Assembly (NCBI GenBank): GCA_922989275.2 | Contig: OV277862.1 | Coordinates: 40,945,786 to 41,009,785, forward strand | Length of the DNA stretch: 64,000 bases | Direction of reading: 5' to 3' | Source: Gari tellinella | Lineage: Eukaryota > Mollusca > Bivalvia > Cardiida > Psammobiidae | Shown: positions 32,387 to 43,400 of the stretch, piece by piece | How positions within the stretch are numbered: the first letter of the stretch is position 1 | How the letters are laid out: each line of letters begins with the position of its first letter | Notes under the pieces: model-generated | What the model saw: the letters and a program-made list of their open reading frames with translations, nothing else | Databases searched by the model: none | What the model was told of the DNA's origin: nothing | Program-made: the position numbers and the translations under genes

Positions 32387-32400
32387 TTTTGGCGGGAAAA
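32387..32400 (+). promoter_or_regulatory. E2F-like site
   Basis: TTTTGGCGGGAAAA matches the E2F consensus and lies 6 bp before a possible start codon (32406). Confidence 0.4.
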
Positions 32401-32405
32401 TAAAT

Positions 32406-32446
32406 ATGTCGGAGAGACTACAAACTACGGATTCAGTTGAATTAAT
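32406..32446 (+). CDS. Possible first coding exon of an unidentified gene
   Basis: ATG through 13 codons (MSERLQTTDSVEL) and two more bases to a consensus donor AAT|GTAAGT. It has an E2F-like site just upstream. I found no following exon before 40 kb, so this may be a chance match or a gene with exons I missed. No family recognised. Confidence 0.22.
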
Positions 32447-33650
32447 GTAAGTTAATAGGGGTTTAAAATGTTTATGTGAGGCTCGTGTTATATTGTTTTA
32501 GTCAACTCGTTTATTAAAAATGATAACTAATGAGCACTCATGTAAGATCCTCTATTTATCACATAAAACCGTCTCTGGCAGTGTAATAAAGCCATGCAAT
32601 ATGTTCGATAGTTCCTTCACTGATTCTTTGCGTAGACAATATAACAGTTTTACAGTTTTAAAGGGACTCGCAACCGGATGGTGTACTTGTCAAAATAAAA
32701 TAAAATACTCAAATAAAAGCAAATTTGTGGCATTATTTGGCTTCTGACAAGAAACCATTCTCGAATAGTTCTAGAATAATTCAATACCTTCCCACAGGGG
32801 TATTTTTGTGGCGCTAAAGAATGCCTGAACTTGTGGTCATGTACTGATATTCTTTACAAAGAATGTACTGATAGTCTTTACAAAGAAACTGCTTTTTTTC
32901 ATCTGCTTTTACGACATTTGCACTGGAGTCCGGCTGCTGGAAGTGCCGCATATATTGTTATTGCCGTTTACTTCAATATCCAGACTTATATCGAGTAAAT
33001 TGGTGTCTTCTAACGAGATCTCGTCCATTTCGAGATTCGTTAATACTCTGTAACACTGTTAAAAAGAACCTGTAACACTTATCAAACAGTCGTCAGGGAC
33101 CTGTAACCTCTACATCACATTGATAAGCAACACCAAACTTATGATAACATTAAAAATCGGACATATTTCTTTAAAAAATGCTTCAATATTAGAAAAACAC
33201 GAACAAATAGATTATCTTATTGTGTAAAATGCTGCAATTTCTTACGTAAATCTAACTTATAACAAAAATATGTGCATATCCATATAGGCAGTGGGACCAC
33301 TTGCTTTTTTTCTATAATTACCTGAATTCTAACGCAGGCGACGTTAAGTATCGTCTTAAAAAGAAGCCAAAAAGCTCTTACCACGTTTTAAATAAGAATC
33401 CTTGTTATGAGGCTGTGTAATCTCGCTGAACATGTGTGTGTTTACATGTACACGGGAGAAAGAGTCATGACTCCGAAACATTTTTCGAAACGACCCCTAT
33501 ACCACCTGTCGCGAGGACCCTTGCCCCACTGTAACCAAGTTCCTAACCAGTGAGGAACACGAATGAAAGATTCTACAATATTTATAGTTCATGACTGAAA
33601 TTCGCATAACAATGACTAACTTGTTTTGCCTATATACTTCCTCGAAACTG
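32447..33650. other. Unique AT-rich stretch
   Basis: No recognisable repeat boundary, exon or RNA gene. A 75-aa frame at 32520-32747 has no coding character. Confidence 0.45.
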
Positions 33651-33654
33651 TGGT

Positions 33655-33849
33655 AAGGTAACTTTATGTGCCATAGTGATTATCTCTGCAAACAGTTTGG
33701 ATCATGATGAGACGTCTCATCAGAAGCCAAACTGTTTGACACTCTGACCCTGTTTTAAAAAGAAATTTTGAAAATGCTCAAGTTTAGAACAGTAGCAGAC
33801 GACATTTGTTGCAGACAAAAAAATACCCATGCAGCATGCAAAGAGTTAA
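33655..33849. mobile_element. TTAA-ended MITE, family C
   Basis: GCAAACAGTTTGGATCATGA hairpin, then GCAGACGACATTTGTTGCAG, ending CAAAGAGTTAA. Left end approximate. Confidence 0.65.
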
Positions 33850-34223
33850 GAATTATGACGTAACGTGTCTGCCAGCATCCTTTACATGCAAACTGTACCA
33901 AATAGACTTTTAGAAAGCAAAATTAGTAGTCAAAAGTGGTGTGATGGTTGTGTTCCGTGTTTACTTGTGATTAATCATGAATTTCATCAACTAGTTAAGC
34001 GGTTTAACTTCCAAGATGCATTAATTAGTTCTATAGGATTTGTCTCCAATAGATCTGTTTGATTTCGTTTGGACTGAATACTATAATATTTGACATCTTT
34101 ACGCACAAAATAACTTTACATTTTAAAAGTCGTGTTTTATGGCGGACAAATTGTACTTGAAAAGCTATGCCAAGAATCTTGGCATTTGGAGCTGTAGCCT
34201 GTGACAGAGATGTATGTTAACTA

Positions 34224-34578
34224 CAGTGTTCCCTCTTTACAATAACCCCTATTGTGAGACAAAGAGTGTGTGTGTTGGTCGGGGGGAGTTGTTATAAGAC
34301 TGGATATTGGCTAACATTTGCAAACAGCTTGAATCCAGATCAGACGCCGCGTAACGCGGCGTCTGATCTGAATTCAAGCTGTTTGTCACTCGTCATTATG
34401 TTTTTCTGTCAAAATGTCCAACATGTGACTTTATATAAACTGCAGACGACAATATTTTAGCAGACGATATTGCAGAAATTTAAAGGTTGGACATACCTGT
34501 TTTGTTTGGGGAACATCGGCAAGCGTTGTTGTAAGGAGAGAATCGTTGTTCAGGGGCCGTTGTAGTGAGGGAGCTCTG
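34224..34578. mobile_element. TA-flanked MITE, CAGTGTTCCCTC family
   Basis: TA|CAGTGTTCCCTCTTTAC to GTGAGGGAGCTCTG|TA, with a perfect GACGCCGCGTAACGCGGCGTC palindrome core inside inverted arms. Confidence 0.8.
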
Positions 34579-34891
34579 TACATCTTTATTTATTACCAAA
34601 CTTTGAAAATAAATTAGGACCGACAAACAGAACCTATCTGTTTTCTTTCTTTCAATTGTCAAAACAAAGCCTTTGTCATTCAGTCTAAAATCAAGAAATT
34701 CAAACTATGTTCTACCGCTGTTAAACGGTTTTAGACAATGATTGTGAGTAGCGATGTGCATGGATTGACCACGAAGACTAGACTTGCTACTAATCTTATA
34801 AGATTATTAGTAGTATTATTACGTATTCTGTTTTTCACTGACTTGTCACTGGTGCCTTATTCTTGCTATAGAGTCCAGATGTATCAGATTA

Positions 34892-35486
34892 CAGCGTTCC
34901 CTCCCTACAATGGCCCTCCCAACAACGACTCCCTCCCTACAACACCACTTGCCGTAGTTCCCTAAACAGGACACCTATGTCTAGCGCTTTTATTGCTGCA
35001 ATATCGTCTGCTTATAATTGTCGCCTGCTGTTTTTCTCAAAGTAACATAATGACCATTTTGACAGAAACTAAATTAACCCTTTAACCCATAGCCTATTTC
35101 TAGTAGTTAAGATATGTGACCTATTAAAGCAGGCTGAAAGTAAAGCAGAATGTGCCCTAGGGCACATTCTGCTTTACTTTTAGCCTACTTTAAGTTACTA
35201 TCTGCTAGTATATAGAAAATATTTCTTATAATACATATTCATGACAGTATAAAATGGAACTATTTTCTTTGGCGAATGAATAAAATGAATGCGCTAAAAG
35301 TCGCTTCTATAAGGGAAAGGGTTAATGACGAGTGACAAACAACTTGAACCAAGATCAGACGCCGCGTTACGCTTGGATTCAAGCTGTTTGCAATGTAAGT
35401 CAATTCCCCTTCCTATAACGACTCCCTCCGAACAACGCATCCAATCTTTGTCTCCAAGTGGGTGTCGTTGTAGAGAGGAAGCACTG
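34892..35486. mobile_element. TA-flanked MITE, CAGTGCTCCC family, with nested family A MITE
   Basis: TA|CAGCGTTCCCTCCCTACAAT to AGAGAGGAAGCACTG|TA. A full family A MITE (35074-35325, TTAA both sides) is inserted next to its hairpin core. Confidence 0.85.
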
Positions 35487-36027
35487 TAGTATATGCAAGT
35501 TCCTCTCTTACCAGTGGTTGACGTTGACTGTTTGCTATATTAGCCATGGAAAAATGTTTTATACAACTACGAGATCAGATAACTGTGGTAAAAAACTATA
35601 CAGTAAAAACTTAATTGTGTTAATTATTAGTTGTTCAAGAGATGTGAATGCTTAAAGCAAGGTGACATTAAATACATATTCTCACGAGATAGGACCATGT
35701 CTACAAAATCCATGTCGCTTGCATATAACTGTTAGTAAACATGTCCATAGACTGTCCAATCAAATCAATTTCACAGGGTATATATATACTCTTAAAAATA
35801 CATGCTAGCTTAAGTGTTTGAAAGTGTTTGGTGTAAGAGGGAATCCCTTGAATGTACTAAACTAGTCAAAAACCGGCTGTCGCCAGGCAGGGTGTTATTA
35901 AAAACACGTCATCTTGCAATCACAAAATACATTTTTCATTTGAATTTTTTGGGCTGGTGTGTTGCCCAATGTCAAACATTTCAAATTAACAAACGGTTTC
36001 TAGTGTTTAACGAGTTTTAGATTTACA

Positions 36028-38600
36028 CACCTCAACGTTGCAGTGTCGCCAAAACTGTTGTAATCTACGATACCATTAAAGTGCTTACAACTACAATGCC
36101 TAAACACAGGATCATTCTGATAAAAAATGGGTAAAAGTTCTCGAAAACACTTTGAAATAAATATGGAAACCGAAAAAATGACCTAACTGCCATGAAATTC
36201 TCTAAACAAACAGATTAAGCCACAGTTATAGACCGAATGGTTAACGATGTAAGCTACATTGCACAGATATTACAACTCCCTGTATATATAACCAAATAAC
36301 TACATTGGCGTAGTATTGTAGTGCAAAAGTGCTGGTAAATACCCAGTAGTTCATATGTTCAAGCACACTTTTGACAAGATAAACCGTTAAACAACTGCTG
36401 TATGTAATCTACAAGATGTAAGCTACGATACCATAGTTTTGCAAAAGTACCTAATTCTTCTTATTGTATAGATAAAAATGATGGAAAATGCATGGGGTTT
36501 AGTCCAAAACACGAGGAGTTCTACATTTAACCTTTGAAATTAAGTGGTTTCCCTTTGAGGGTTTTGAATTACGATATGAAGACGTCGTCGACATGTTTAT
36601 TTGTGTACATAGTAAAAACACAAAATGCATAAGATATTGGAGCGGAAGTATTGCTAGGTAAGTATGATAGATACTAATCAAATTTGTATTGCTTCAAGAA
36701 CATTTTGAATGCATAAAAGCCAAAACAAATACCTGGTATTGAAGTAGCATTGCTGATTATGTCGCAAAACTGAAAAAATTCCCCAAAATATATCTACATT
36801 ATCAACCTCAGAAACTTCGTAATTCGTATTTGTACGTTTGAACCTGTTAAGTTAAATGCTGCTCTATGCATGGTTTTCAATATGTTATCGTTGATATTTA
36901 TAAATTTGTAAGAACATACATTATTAACAACCACTTTATGTATGGTAACGTAGCTTACCGCATCACAAGGGTTGCATGGAATACCTCATTGGTACTAATG
37001 TAAGTTCAGGTCTCTGCTGTTAAGAATGCAAACTGTTTAGTGTATTACATACACATTCACAATACTGGCTATTCTTTTTCAAAATCAGATAATTGTTTTA
37101 TGTTTGAAAGTGTATCTAATTGAAGTAACGTTGATTACTCAAATGGTAACGTAAAATACTTCATTTTCCAGAGGCAATATGGGAATAGTAGATCCGCGAT
37201 ACTGCAGGCTTACAGCCAGAGAAATTAAGAAAAGAAAAAGGATGTTTCTTAGTACGCGAATGGGAGTTGATTAAGAGATAGAACTGGATATAAGTGCCAA
37301 TTGACGCTATGTCAAAGAAGGTTAAAAACCTCGAAGGGGGCAAGTTGATCAATATGTGAAAGGACATCACACGAGAAAGAAGCTAGAGAAGAATCTGAAT
37401 GACAGTGATCTAATGCGGCTTGAACATTATATAGATGAAAGTTGTAAATAGGAGTTGAAGGTGAAACTAATCCAAAACTGATTGTAAAATTTCCAGCGTT
37501 TAATCTAAAACAGTGGACCAGAATGAATTGGGAGTCGTGCTGTATCCCAACAAAATTGGCAGTTAGAAAACAGAAACAAATCTTCAAAGAACGTATAAAA
37601 CATCTTCAAACTGACTTTAGATAAACAAAAACACAAAACTGAAAAAATAAGTTCTCCGATTGGCAAATGTGAAATGTATCCAAGTTCTGTGCCAAGAAAA
37701 AGAGTTTCAGAATATCTGAATTATACAGGCGTATTACGAATAAAAAATCCAAAGTTCATAGATGAAAGTCAATTTGCCTTGATTCATTCAACTGAATGGC
37801 GAAATCCGTCCGATTTATGACAGACGAAAAAGCTATACATTATTGTAATGATATGTTATAGAAATTTATAGTTGGCTTGGTTCATTTGTCTTGTTTAACA
37901 TGACCGAGAAGAGGGGCTATTGGTTTGATAGGACAACATTTTCAAAACAAATGTAATCTACGTTACATACAATCGTAGAATTTATTCAGTATTCACTATA
38001 CCATATCAAATGAAAATCCATATGAAGTGCTCAAAACGCTTCCGGGTTGCATAATAGCGGTTATAAAGTGTCAGTAAATGACTAGAAAATGCATAAAGAC
38101 AGTTTGGGTTATTTTTTGTCACCTCATTGGTAGAAGTTTTAAAACATTCATTATAATAATTGTTACTAGATGCATTCTAGAAAGATGGCAACGCCATAAA
38201 TTGGTTATTTCACCACAGTAATCAATAAATAAAATATTTAAACTGTAATGGTTAAAGTTCACCTGGGTATCTGCCTCATGATAGTGGTTCAGTGGTGTGT
38301 TAGTAAACTTTTTGTTATCAACGTTACTTCCACAGCTAATAGTTTCACATCCTACAGGCTCAAGAGAATAAATGTTTACTCTGTATTTTGTTTGTGGTTA
38401 TTTTCTTGCTCAAGAACATTCCTGTACATCATCGGGGATTCAGAAAAATCCCCTAGTCAGACCGCTGGTCCGGCGGGGGATCGAACTCACGACCCCTGGT
38501 ACCTTAGTCCAAGGTGTTAACCATTGGGCCACTACCGCCGGTAGAAATTAACAAACATAGGAATGGTAACGTAGCTTACTTATGCATTCAGCACGTGTTG
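36028..38600. repeat. Region with a recurring motif in opposite orientations
   Basis: GTAAGCTACGATACCAT-like words occur near 36061, 36245, 36420 and 37952. The reverse form ATGGTAACGTAGCTTAC occurs at about 36942, 37143 and 38563. Between 37150 and 37870 the sequence looks like decayed coding DNA, unidentified. It could be an old DNA transposon with subterminal repeats. A SINE (38403-38545, minus) is inserted. Confidence 0.4.
38403..38545 (-). mobile_element. tRNA-derived SINE (short copy)
   Basis: On the minus strand: CGGCGGTAGTGGCCCAATGG and GTCGTGAGTTCGATCCCC. Same family as 6060-6394 and 62290-62626. Confidence 0.75.
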
Positions 38601-38759
38601 TATGAAACTAGATGTGCAGAAAAAGGTAGATTCAGTTGAGTGTGGAAACTTTACAGACAACATTAGAACATAGTTGTCGTGTAGAAAACAAATAAAGCGC
38701 TAACTTTCAGTAACTTTTATTTTTTCACAACTGCTGTGGCATAGTTGGTCCTATTTCGT

Positions 38760-38900
38760 GAGAATATGTGTAAAACAGAAAGCTCCTTAAGGAGCTTTCT
38801 GTTTTACTGTCGCCTTGCTTAAAGCTGTCACCTGTCTTTTAAATAACCTGTTAGCAGGAATTTTAGTAGTCATAATATAGACGTTTCATTGTACAATACA
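38760..38900. mobile_element. Degraded MITE of the 47481-47685 family
   Basis: Hairpin AAACAGAAAGCTCC / GGAGCTTTCTGTTTTACTGT and a right-end remnant GTAGTCATAATATAGACG. Confidence 0.6.
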
Positions 38901-39417
38901 TGCATTTAATTATTTACATCTGAGTGAAGCTGTGTGAATGCGTGGACCCGTGGCAATTTGATGTATTATTTTTTTGTTGTAACTTGTAGACAAGTCTTGA
39001 TATTTTAAGAGGTCTTGGAATATGTAACTTTCTAGTTCAAATGGCTGGACATAATTTAAAACTTATGAAACTGTGCCGTTTTCTAAAAAAAATGTTAAAA
39101 ATAAATGGTACCATGCAGACATCTGGTATTCAATGCAACAAAAATGAAAACGCATGGGGCGACATTCATTTCAGTAACCATTGCATAAGGACTTAATTTT
39201 GAAAACATAGTGGAAGAGTACCCCCCCCCCCCCCCCCCACCCCAATAAACTCGTTTCAGCTTAGTTAGTCTTATGTCTGTTGACTTTGCAAACCGTTTTG
39301 GGCTAGATCAGGCTCCAAACAGTCTTCATATATTTCATGTTATTTTCAGCCCCCCCCCCTTTTTTTTTTTCCTTTTTTTTTTTTTTATCTTTTTCCTGTT
39401 TTTTTTTTTATTATATA

Positions 39418-39596
39418 CAGTAGAAACACGATACTTGGAACTCGATTTAAATCGGCTTACCAGTATTTCGCCTAAATCGATTTCGCCTAAGTCGAAGATA
39501 CCCGTATTTCAAAGTTGAAACGTGACTTGGCCGTTTTGGCTTTGAAATATAGGTATGTTCGAACTAACACGAGTTCGAAGTATCGAGTTTCGACTG
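39418..39596. mobile_element. TA-flanked MITE
   Basis: TA|CAGTAGAAACACGATACTTG to GTATCGAGTTTCGACTG|TA, with inner TACCCGTATTTCAAAG / CTTTGAAATATAGGTA arms. Related remnants near 46400-46800 and 62687-63130. Confidence 0.75.
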
Positions 39597-40132
39597 TATT
39601 CACACACAAATTATGCAGAGTGGGATGGATCTCCGACCCGCATACACCTATTCACGGAGATAATAAAATATTGAACTGAAAAAAACCCAACATCAAATGA
39701 ATTATACGCCTCTGTCTGAAATGTAGATCTGCTGAAATGACCTGTTTAGATCTATTAATTTACACAGCGTCAGTCTTATTTACAGGTCTTTATTGGTACG
39801 AATTAGGCCTACCTTCGTGTTACAGTGCTCCCTCCCAAGAACGACTCCTACCTTAAAAGGACGCTTGCCGCTGTCCCCCAAGGTTATTATGTATAACGCT
39901 CTCATTTCTCCAATAATAAGTGTCTACTTAAAAAGTGTCGTCTGCTGTGTTTCTCAAAGTTACATAATGGGCATTTTGAAAGAACAAGCATAATTAAGAG
40001 TGGCAAACAGTTTGAATCCAGATCAGACGCCGCGTAACGCGGCGTCTGATCTGGATTCAAGCTGTTTGCAAATGTAAGCCAATTTTCCTGCCTATTACAA
40101 CTCGCTCCGAATAACGCACACAATCTTTGTCT

Positions 40133-40260
40133 CCCATTACACAGGCACTCGATGACAAGATCGATATAAATTTCCGTGTCCCTTCTCATAAATTATGTAT
40201 ATATGAGAAGGGACACGGAAATTTATATCGATCCTGTCATCGAGTGCCTGTGTCCCATTA
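40133..40260. repeat. Near-perfect 58-bp foldback upstream of COQ9
   Basis: Arms 40133-40190 and 40203-40260 are reverse complements with very few mismatches (ATCGATATAAATTTCCGTGT), 12-bp loop. It ends 85 bp before the COQ9 start codon. A CAGTGCTCCC-family MITE (about 39823-40135) adjoins it. Confidence 0.88.
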
Positions 40261-40344
40261 GTGTCTCACTGTATTTCAGCGTAACCGTCAGTAAGACCGG
40301 AATCCGCCCGGTCCGTGTTTTAGTCGATACAGCAGAAAAGAAAA

Positions 40345-40405
40345 ATGGCAGCCACCCTAAGACATTTCGTCCGTGGTCAGAGTTGGCTTGGTGTCAAGCA
40401 TTTAT
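40345..40405 (+). CDS. COQ9: COQ9 exon 1 (mitochondrial leader)
   Basis: Twenty codons plus one base to TTTAT|GTAAGT. Its phase (1) is exactly what exon 2 needs. Leader composition (Arg/His/Lys, Trp, no Asp or Glu) fits a targeting peptide. Linkage to exon 2 across 16 kb is inferred from phase and content. Confidence 0.7.
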
Positions 40406-43400
40406 GTAAGTCTGAAATAGGTTGTAATAACAGCAGAACACACTAAAAGGTGCAGATGTATCGTTTTATAATATGAAATAGGAAAGTCACCTGAATAGAA
40501 TTAGCGAATTTGAAAATAAACAACGCTTTATACTTGGTCAATTCGCCTAATGACCAGTTCGCCTAATATATTGCATAACCAGATTCGACGCCATTCAGCG
40601 ATAAAATCGCCGTATTTTTCTGACAGCTGTAAATTGAGTGATTAAAAATAATATAACTATAGGTAAAACCTATATACGGCCGAAAGCTGTTTCTACAAAG
40701 TATAGGAATAAGGTTATTTAACTTTTCAAATGACCAAAAAATAGGGTGCGAAAAGGCGAGTGTACGAAATGGCCCGTTGCCGCGAGAACAACACTGGTTC
40801 CCTGCCTTCTATATCTCAATCAAACATCCGGGGACCGGACTACCCTGGCAGCCATTTTGAAATCGCCAGGCGGACTATTCGATTCAATAATCCAGTGTGG
40901 CGTACCAATCCCATGATAGGGAAATGTCTTACGGTTTAAGCCTGTGTACTCAATGGTGTCCACCTAGTGCGCACAGGTAAATTATGTACGACATTACTAA
41001 AATATTTCCATAGAGGAGAGCCTAATGAGCCGCCGCTACGGAATTCCCGAACGCTCGGTTGGTTGATGAATTAGGCAGTCCCATGTTTTATTCACGCAAC
41101 GCGTACACATTATCTATAGGCGACCTGTGCAAAAAGCTGGCCTATGGCCAGCTTTTTGTTTCGGCCGTATTAATAAAAGCTAAATGTACAAAAATAATGA
41201 TAAAAACCATGTAACGTACAAGTTTATAATGCCCCAGTTGTTCAGAGCATTGCAATTCTATTTTCCAGTGCTACGTCATACCCTGTTTTTTTACACTTAG
41301 CGAGCACACGCACTCGGGGACAACAAACCTGAAATCTACATAAGCTAGTGCAGCGGCGCATTTAATCTCATTCTTTTTTAGGCATTATTATATGAATAGG
41401 TCCTATGATTACTACAAAAGGTCTTACATAAGTTGCAAAAGCGCGATTTTACCGAAAATTCGAGTGAATTTTTTCTCCGAGTAAGACCGACGCCATCCAA
41501 ATGAAGAACCGAGAGTATGCGTATGACATTTAATACCCGGATGACTGGAAAAGAGAATTCTCTTTTCCAGTGCTACGTCATACACCCTTCATTCGGCCTC
41601 CCTCAGTTTGTTTACACTTAGCAATCATTCACATCTACAAATGATAAGCTAGTTTTCTCCGAGTAGGACTGAGACAGTGTCTAAGACATAAAATAACAGG
41701 ATGACTTGAAAAGAGAATTATCCAATTTATCGTCCACGCACCCAATTTGACGCTCACCTATTTTGATGCCATATTTGTTTACCGTACTAGTCATATAACC
41801 TAAGCGGCCCCTGTGACGTAGCCAGGGGTGTAAAATTCCACTCGCCCGCTCGCCAATGCGAGTAGGTTTTGAAGTCGGGCGAGTGCTTTCAAGTATATGC
41901 TCGACCTTCAGGGCGAATGGATCTTTTGGTCTGGTATTTTCCTAACTAATAACTTTGCGTAATGTAATTAAATTGCAAATTAAAACGTCTGAAATTCTCT
42001 GCGTGTGTCAACATCAAAGACATTTTCTACAATGTCGTACATTTCACTATTATCAATGAGGATTCAGGAAGATTAACGGGCACCTACTTGTTTCTCCTTT
42101 ATTCGGCCCTCGAAGTAAGAAAGTTTTGGCCCAAAAAGGTTTATTTGTGTTCAGAGTTTCGAGCGATGGTTCATATATTTATTCGAATTATGAAACTAAA
42201 GTTTGCATAACAGTGTTATAACCTGTTTTTTTGTTCAATCATCCGTCAAACTGAGAACATTTCCTAATATAAAGCTTCGACGATTTCGTACCTAATTTTA
42301 ACGAGTCAAAATTTCAGATGCCGAAAAAAACGAAAGCAGTGTTAGTTTTCCCGCTTCATGTCAAAATGTAAACAAACTAACAAAACTATCTTACAGTCGT
42401 TCTTCGGAGTAAAGTAGCTGCATTAGCAGGGATGTCAAGACGATGACAAGACCCACAATAATTACTAACGTGTTGAAAGAGTTAATCAGTATGTTCCAAC
42501 TTCCTATGAGACTCAATTCTGTCACCTGGGACTCCTATTTGTCCAACCCTGGGAGACCCCAGGACCCTCAAATCTTTGACCACATTTTACTCCAAAACCG
42601 CAAATCATCAGATATGTAAATCCTGGGTGCTGATGTGGGTCAACAGAGATCATGAATCTGCACTGTTTTAGTGTTTACAAAGGTTTAACAAGTTATTTGT
42701 CAACATTGTAAGGCATTTTATACACATCAAATTAATTTGGGACCCCCTAATATGCTGAGGGACTCTCTAAGTGAAAGGTTTGAGGGTCCTTAGGACTCTC
42801 AATTACAAAATGCAAGGGAAAACCCTGGATTATGTCAGGAAAAACTATGATCTGTTTCAAACATGTGAATAATAACAACCCGTAAACACTAATGTGAAAA
42901 TTGACTCGTCATGATTACCTCACAGCGATTTAGGCTAGTTTTATTGTTTGAACCCAGGAAAAGCAGGGATCCTGATGGAATCCCTGACTGGCAACTTCAG
43001 GGATCCCAACGGTAAATCTTGGGTCCTGGGGATCACGGGATCAAACCCTGCTAAATGTCAAACCCTGCTAAGCTTTATATTGCAGTACTCTCAGGAAAAA
43101 TATCCAATTCATTACATTGAGGTGAAGGATATTATGGCCATAGTAAGGGCCCTTTCATCTGAGTGTACTCAGTTTGCATAGGACATTGTACTCTTTACAT
43201 CGGGTTCTATGTGTTTAACTTCAGTAACTGTATTTTTTCAATCAAAGCATGTACTAGTTTGATTTTTTTTATCACTGTGACAAAAATAATGAGCAGCTTG
43301 TCAGATATTCTACTTTTCTGGATTTGATACTTTTCTTTAGAATATATTAACCCATTACCACATAAATTCACCTTTTTACACCTTTAACCCACTACCCCAG

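Noticed and set aside
37312..37587. 91-aa minus-strand ORF
   Set aside because: No recognisable motif; the surrounding sequence looks like decayed DNA with stops in all frames.
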